Positions 6,314 through 8,985 of a stretch of 8,985 nt of DNA are shown here, piece after piece. The DNA is from Patescibacteria group bacterium. GTDB taxonomy: Bacteria > Patescibacteria > ABY1 > JAGPKW01. A program made the translations under genes and the position numbers. The notes under the pieces are model-generated. The model had not been told where the DNA came from, searched no databases, and saw only the letters and a program-made list of their open reading frames with translations. Each line of letters begins with the position of its first letter. Positions within the stretch are counted from its first letter, which is position 1. The stretch spans positions 1 through 8,985 of the forward strand of contig JAIPGT010000017.1 in the NCBI GenBank assembly GCA_021735565.1. Direction: 5' to 3'.

Positions 6314-6779
6314 ATTAGAAGAACCTAAGGTAGAAGATCAAGAAAAAACAGAAATTTTTAATGATAAAATTATACTTTTTTTAGTAATTGCTGTAATTTT
6401 AATTTTTATAGTAAATTTTTTAAAAAAATTAAAAAGGAAAAAGAGAACAGAAAAAAAACTTAAAGATAAAGTAAAAACTGATTGGATGGAAATATTGGAA
6501 ATATCAAAAAAGGAAGGAGAAATTTATAAAAAAATGGCTATTATAGAAGCAGATAAATTATTAGATAATACCTTAAAAAGGATGGGAACTCCTGGATCTA
6601 CAATGGCTCAAAGATTAAAATATATAACACAAAAATATCCAAAATTAAAAACAGTTTGGGAGGCTCATAAAATAAGAAATTTAATATCTCATGAATCTAA
6701 TTTTGAACTTTATAAAAAAACATCCTCAAAGTGTATGTATTTATATGAAGACGCATTTAAAGTTTTAGGTATATTATAA
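6294..6779 (+). CDS. Membrane-anchored protein with RNLISH motif (possibly HEPN-like)
   Basis: I do not recognise a named family for this 161-residue protein, though its sequence pattern resembles an uncharacterised protein frequent in Parcubacteria. It has a short acidic N-terminus, one transmembrane helix (about 25-44), a strongly basic stretch (44-61), and a helical cytoplasmic domain. The domain contains IIEADKLLDNTLKRMG (83-98), GSTMAQRLK (101-109) and EAHKIRNLISHE (123-134). R128-N-x3-H133 fits the Rx4-6H signature of HEPN domains, which are helical and often RNA-cleaving, but many proteins with this fold lack catalysis. The start lies 20 nt inside ligA and gives a natural membrane anchor; Met65 or Met81 would give a soluble form. 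It overlaps the next gene by one base. Function unknown; the HEPN reading is a hypothesis from a short motif and helical context. Confidence 0.8.
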   Translation: MKIQQVKLEEPKVEDQEKTEIFNDKIILFLVIAVILIFIVNFLKKLKRKKRTEKKLKDKVKTDWMEILEISKKEGEIYKKMAIIEADKLLDNTLKRMGTPGSTMAQRLKYITQKYPKLKTVWEAHKIRNLISHESNFELYKKTSSKCMYLYEDAFKVLGIL

Positions 6780-7237
6780 TGATAGATATAATAAAAATTT
6801 TTTTAATATCAACATTACCAATTGTAGAGTTGAGGGGAGCAATTCCAATTGGTATCATAGAGTATGAAATTCCATTTCAAATTGTTTTTTTTATAGCCAT
6901 ATTTGGAAACATATTTCCAATTTTTTTTATAGCTTGGTTTATGGAAAAATTTATCAGAAAAAGATATGATAATAATTTAAAATTACCTAAATTATTACAT
7001 TTAAAATTAATAAATACAGAGAAGAAAACAAAAAATAAAATAGAAAAAATAGGTGAAATCGCTTTAATTCCTTTTATTGCTATACCCTTACCACTAACTG
7101 GAGCCTGGACTGGAATATTAGTGGCTTTTATATTTAAAATACCTTACAAAAGAGCAATTCCTTTAATATTTATAGGATTGATAATATCTGGTATAATAGT
7201 AACACTTTCTACATTAGGTTTAATAAAAATATTTTAA
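6779..7237 (+). CDS. Small multidrug export-type membrane protein (COG2426)
   Basis: This 152-residue membrane protein belongs to the COG2426 / Sm_multidrug_ex family, whose members are annotated as putative small multidrug exporters with little direct evidence. The two signature segments are present: LPIVELRGAIPIG (13-25), next to the first membrane segment, and FIAIPLPLTGAWTG (99-112), before the third hydrophobic block. Membrane segments run roughly over 32-56, 93-120 and 126-150, with a basic, Lys-rich linker (57-91). Length is typical of the family. The start overlaps the upstream stop by one base (TAATG), and the next gene begins one base after its stop, so it is in the middle of a tight operon. 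The substrate cannot be read from the sequence. Confidence 0.9.
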   Translation: MIDIIKIFLISTLPIVELRGAIPIGIIEYEIPFQIVFFIAIFGNIFPIFFIAWFMEKFIRKRYDNNLKLPKLLHLKLINTEKKTKNKIEKIGEIALIPFIAIPLPLTGAWTGILVAFIFKIPYKRAIPLIFIGLIISGIIVTLSTLGLIKIF

Positions 7238-7238
7238 T

Positions 7239-8051
7239 ATGGAAATTTTATATAATATATCAATAGCATTTAGTATAATTTCTTTAATAATTATTTTATT
7301 TATAATAATTAGTAAATTTTCTATAATAAAAACAATAAACACAAATTCAATACCTAAAGAAATACAAAATAAAAAAAGAAGGGCAATTTTAAAAAATAGA
7401 TTTGAAAGAAAAATAAAAACATCAAACAATTCTAAAAAAATAAAAGAAAATATTAATACTTTTTTTGATAATAAAATAAAAGAAAATGAAGAAAAACTTC
7501 AAAGAAATTATTTAGAAAAAATAAAAAATGACAAAGAAAAATCTAAAAAATTTATAGATGAAAATTTAGAAAAAATTAAAAAAAGTATAAAAAGTGAAGA
7601 TTTAAAAGATGCTGAAGATTTTTGCTTTCAATGCCTTAAATTAGACAAAAATAATATAAATATTTTAGAAAATTTAGCAGAGGTTTATATATTAAAAAAT
7701 GAAAAAGAAAGAGCTATAGATATATTAAATTTTTTATTAAAAAGAATAAAGAATAATAAATCATATAACCATACAGAATTAAAACAAAAACAAATTTATT
7801 ATTTATCTGAATTAACAGATATTTATACTAAAAATAATAATTATAAATTAGCTAAAAAAGAAATAGAAAAGGCAATGTTAATAGATGAAAATAATCCTAG
7901 AGTTTTAGATAAATTAATTACTATTTATATAAAATTAGAAGATAAGTTTATGGCAAATAAAACATTAGAAAGATTAATAGAAACAAATCCAGAAAATTTA
8001 AAAATAAATACATTCAAAGAAGAAATAGAAAATATTTACAAACATAAATAA
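7239..8051 (+). CDS. Membrane-anchored TPR-repeat protein
   Basis: This 270-residue protein has an N-terminal transmembrane segment (about 5-25), followed by a Lys- and Glu-rich, probably coiled-coil region (45-115). Tetratricopeptide-like repeats then cover about 107-138, 139-172, 184-217 and 218-251. Recognisable repeat cores are LENLAEVYILKNEKERAID and LSELTDIYTKNNNYKLAKK, followed by LIDENNPRVLDKL between the last two repeats. TPR scaffolds bind partner proteins; in pilus systems a TPR protein (PilF) supports secretin assembly, but nothing here shows that link, and an organism of this type may have no outer membrane. The start is one base after the upstream stop. No terminator follows; the -35 of the tRNA promoter lies inside the last codons. 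Family call is good, role unknown. Confidence 0.85.
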   Translation: MEILYNISIAFSIISLIIILFIIISKFSIIKTINTNSIPKEIQNKKRRAILKNRFERKIKTSNNSKKIKENINTFFDNKIKENEEKLQRNYLEKIKNDKEKSKKFIDENLEKIKKSIKSEDLKDAEDFCFQCLKLDKNNINILENLAEVYILKNEKERAIDILNFLLKRIKNNKSYNHTELKQKQIYYLSELTDIYTKNNNYKLAKKEIEKAMLIDENNPRVLDKLITIYIKLEDKFMANKTLERLIETNPENLKINTFKEEIENIYKHK

Positions 8052-8063
8052 TTAATGTATAAT
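8035..8063 (+). promoter_or_regulatory. Near-consensus promoter for tRNA-Thr / rpmG
   Basis: The -35 TTTACA (8035-8040; one mismatch to TTGACA) and the -10 TATAAT (8058-8063; full consensus) are separated by exactly 17 bp. Initiation near 8070 would leave about 12 nt before the tRNA. This is the best -35/-10 pair in the window and fits the need for strong tRNA expression. Confidence 0.85.
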
Positions 8064-8081
8064 ATTCTCTATAAACTAAAT

Positions 8082-8157
8082 GCCAGCATAGCTCAGTTGG
8101 TAGAGCAACGGTTTTGTAAACCGTCGGTCGCGGGTTCGAGTCCCTCTGCTGGCTCCA
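8082..8157 (+). tRNA. tRNA-Thr(TGT): tRNA-Thr, anticodon TGT
   Basis: A full cloverleaf is present. The acceptor stem GCCAGCA (8082-8088) pairs with TGCTGGC (8147-8153). The D arm is GCTC/GAGC. The anticodon stem ACGGT/ACCGT encloses TTTGTAA, with the anticodon TGT at 8115-8117. The variable loop is CGGTC, and the T loop is TTCGAGT. The discriminator T8154 and an encoded CCA (8155-8157) follow. The T stem GCGGG/CCCTC has one C-T mismatch (8131 with 8145). It reads ACA and probably other threonine codons. It lies 23 nt ahead of rpmG with no terminator between, so the two are probably co-transcribed and separated by tRNA processing. Confidence 0.97.
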
Positions 8158-8180
8158 AATTAATCATTAATATTATTCAG

Positions 8181-8336
8181 ATGTCTCAAGATAATCTTAT
8201 AAAACTTGCTTGTTCAGAATGTAAAAGTATAAATTATTATACAAATAAAAATAAAAAGAAATTAAAAGAAAAAATAGAACTTAAAAAGTATTGTAAAAAT
8301 TGTAAAAAACATACAGAACATAAAGAACAAAAATAA
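8181..8336 (+). CDS. rpmG: 50S ribosomal protein L33
   Basis: This 51-residue protein matches bacterial L33 of the zinc-ribbon type. Cys11 and Cys14 (CSEC) and Cys38 and Cys41 (CKNC) form the metal site, with [10 protein letters not shown] between them and a basic KKHTEHKE end. It is a small component of the large ribosomal subunit near the E site. The ATG at 8181 is chosen because the frame upstream runs back through the tRNA gene, where translation gives the well-known spurious tRNA-derived peptide. No Shine-Dalgarno sequence is visible (upstream TATTATTCAG). Placement next to a tRNA gene is common for rpmG. The usual neighbours secE and nusG are not here; a terminator follows within 12 nt. 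Confidence 0.95.
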   Translation: MSQDNLIKLACSECKSINYYTNKNKKKLKEKIELKKYCKNCKKHTEHKEQK

Positions 8337-8347
8337 AATTATTGTGG

Positions 8348-8374
8348 GAACGCGCCGTGGCGCGTTCTTTTTTT
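8348..8374 (+). terminator. GC-rich Rho-independent terminator after rpmG
   Basis: An 8-bp perfect stem pairs GAACGCGC (8348-8355) with GCGCGTTC (8360-8367) around the loop CGTG, followed by seven T (8368-8374). It begins 12 nt after the rpmG stop. Its GC content is far above the surrounding DNA, which makes it one of the most GC-rich segments outside the tRNA. Confidence 0.95.
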
Positions 8375-8431
8375 ATATTTTTGAATATGTTTTATATAAA
8401 AAACAATAATTTATAAACATTTATTATAAAA

Positions 8432-8448
8432 ATATTTTAATAAAATAT
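8432..8448. repeat. Small AT-only inverted repeat next to promoter
   Basis: ATATTTTA (8432-8439) and TAAAATAT (8441-8448) are perfect inverted repeats around one central A, ending at the T that starts the extended -10 TGA. The position would suit an operator. However, in sequence made of A and T only, such a palindrome is not rare, so the biological meaning is doubtful. Confidence 0.3.
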
Positions 8449-8456
8449 GATATAAT
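8448..8456 (+). promoter_or_regulatory. Extended -10 promoter for VirB2-like gene
   Basis: TGATATAAT carries a consensus -10 (TATAAT, 8451-8456) with the extended TG one base upstream. No good -35 is seen. Initiation near 8463 gives a leader of about 20 nt before the ATG at 8484, without a Shine-Dalgarno sequence. The remaining intergenic bases (8375-8483) show no gene or RNA that I can support. Confidence 0.65.
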
Positions 8457-8483
8457 ATAAATAATAAGAATATAAATTTCATT

Positions 8484-8985
8484 ATGAAAAATATAAAAAA
8501 AGGTGTTTTAATAATTTTAATTTTATTTAATATATTTTTTCCTGCAATTTCTTTTGCAGAAGATAAAGTTACAAATTCTCCTGTTACTTTAACGACAGGA
8601 CTCCCTTTTTTTCCAAAAGATTGTAAGGATATTGAAGATAATACAAGAAAAGAAAAATTATGTTATGAAAATGATGATGGCTATACAGGAGCTTATAAAT
8701 CACAAGGATTAATAAAAGAAGTATTTGAAGGAGTATTTAAATTTATTTTAGGTTCAGCAGGGATATTATGCGTTATAATGCTTATAGTTTCTGGTTTACA
8801 AATAGCATTTGCAGCAGGAAATGCAGATATTTTAGGAGCAGCAAGAAATAGGATGAAGGATTCCATCATAGGATTAATTTTAACAGTATCTTCAGGATTT
8901 ATATTAAGTATAATAAATCCACAATTATTAGATTTTAATTTTAAAGAACCATCAGAATATACAATAACAGGATTTGAAAGATTAC
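8484..8985 (+). CDS. VirB2/TrbC-like two-helix membrane protein (3' end outside window)
   Basis: An ATG at 8484 opens a frame that runs to the window edge without a stop, giving 167 residues. The N-terminus is a signal peptide: MKNIKK, a hydrophobic core, then PAISFA with likely cleavage after Ala25. An exported segment of about 60 residues contains Cys47 and Cys60. Two hydrophobic helices follow, about 86-110 (ending LQIAFAAG) and 126-145 (IIGLILTVSSGFILSIINP). They are separated by a short loop, GNADILGAARNRMKD. This layout, with ARNRMKDSIIGL and a terminal INP, resembles VirB2/TrbC pilin-like proteins that are common in Candidate Phyla Radiation genomes, where their role is unclear. The family's conjugative members form the pilus of type IV secretion, but no VirB4 or other partner is in the window. 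The exported N-terminal part is longer than in a plain VirB2 pilin. Confidence 0.8.
   Translation, partial: MKNIKKGVLIILILFNIFFPAISFAEDKVTNSPVTLTTGLPFFPKDCKDIEDNTRKEKLCYENDDGYTGAYKSQGLIKEVFEGVFKFILGSAGILCVIMLIVSGLQIAFAAGNADILGAARNRMKDSIIGLILTVSSGFILSIINPQLLDFNFKEPSEYTITGFERL

Noticed and set aside
7220..7429. 69-codon - strand reading frame rich in Phe and Ile
   Set aside because: It overlaps the COG2426 end and the TPR gene's membrane segment; the composition is that of complemented AAA and ATA codons.
8158..8180. Terminator between tRNA-Thr and rpmG
   Set aside because: The gap contains only TTAAT/ATTAA-type weak pairing with no T tract after a stable stem, so co-transcription with rpmG is more likely.
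1..8985. CRISPR array, insertion sequence or phage genes
   Set aside because: No regularly spaced direct repeats, transposase or integrase motifs, or terminal inverted repeats were seen; the only clear repeat relationship is the pilin duplication.

Overview
The window is very AT-rich (A+T roughly three quarters by eye), densely packed, and all recognised genes lie on the + strand. Genes are small, joined by overlaps of 1-20 nt or gaps of a few nt. Arginine is almost always AGA, and no start codon has a convincing Shine-Dalgarno sequence. With the pilin families seen here (a pilin with an N-terminal FTIIE helix, a minor pilin with the REGIEVVLNIRDSNW motif, a PilX-like protein with YYASESGIEKNLY), this points to a host-associated Candidate Phyla Radiation bacterium (Patescibacteria, Parcubacteria-like). 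That assignment is inference. TGA behaves as a stop: no long gene contains an in-frame TGA and conserved glycines use GGN, which argues against the UGA=Gly code of Absconditabacteria/Gracilibacteria.

Region 1 (1-4281) is a type IV pilus / type II secretion-like pilin locus. It opens with the 3' end of an alanine-rich pilin closed by a strong terminator. A promoter follows, then a second paralogous pilin, the prepilin peptidase PilD that processes these proteins, and four minor pilins in the H-I-J-K (FimT-PilV-PilW-PilX) order. An extended -10 motif lies so close to the first minor-pilin gene that its transcript may be nearly leaderless.

Region 2 (4286-8051) continues without a visible terminator. 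It holds the NAD+-dependent DNA ligase LigA, a membrane-anchored protein with an RNLISH motif (possible HEPN-like fold), a COG2426 small membrane protein, and a membrane-anchored TPR protein. These genes overlap or nearly abut and are probably co-transcribed.

Region 3 (8035-8374) is a compact translation unit: a near-consensus promoter, tRNA-Thr(UGU) with encoded CCA, ribosomal protein L33 (rpmG), and an unusually GC-rich terminator. A long reading frame running through the tRNA is spurious.

Region 4 (8376-8985) has an AT-rich promoter region and the first 167 codons of a secreted, two-helix VirB2/TrbC-like membrane protein cut by the window edge.

Functionally, the left half encodes pilus subunits, their maturation enzyme and probable tip/priming complex. 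The assembly ATPase, platform protein and retraction ATPase are not in the window and are presumably upstream. The points I would look at first are the tandem pilin paralogues with separate transcription signals, the EF-hand-like and Cys-rich segments in the minor pilins, the altered NMN-binding motif of LigA, and the RNLISH membrane protein.
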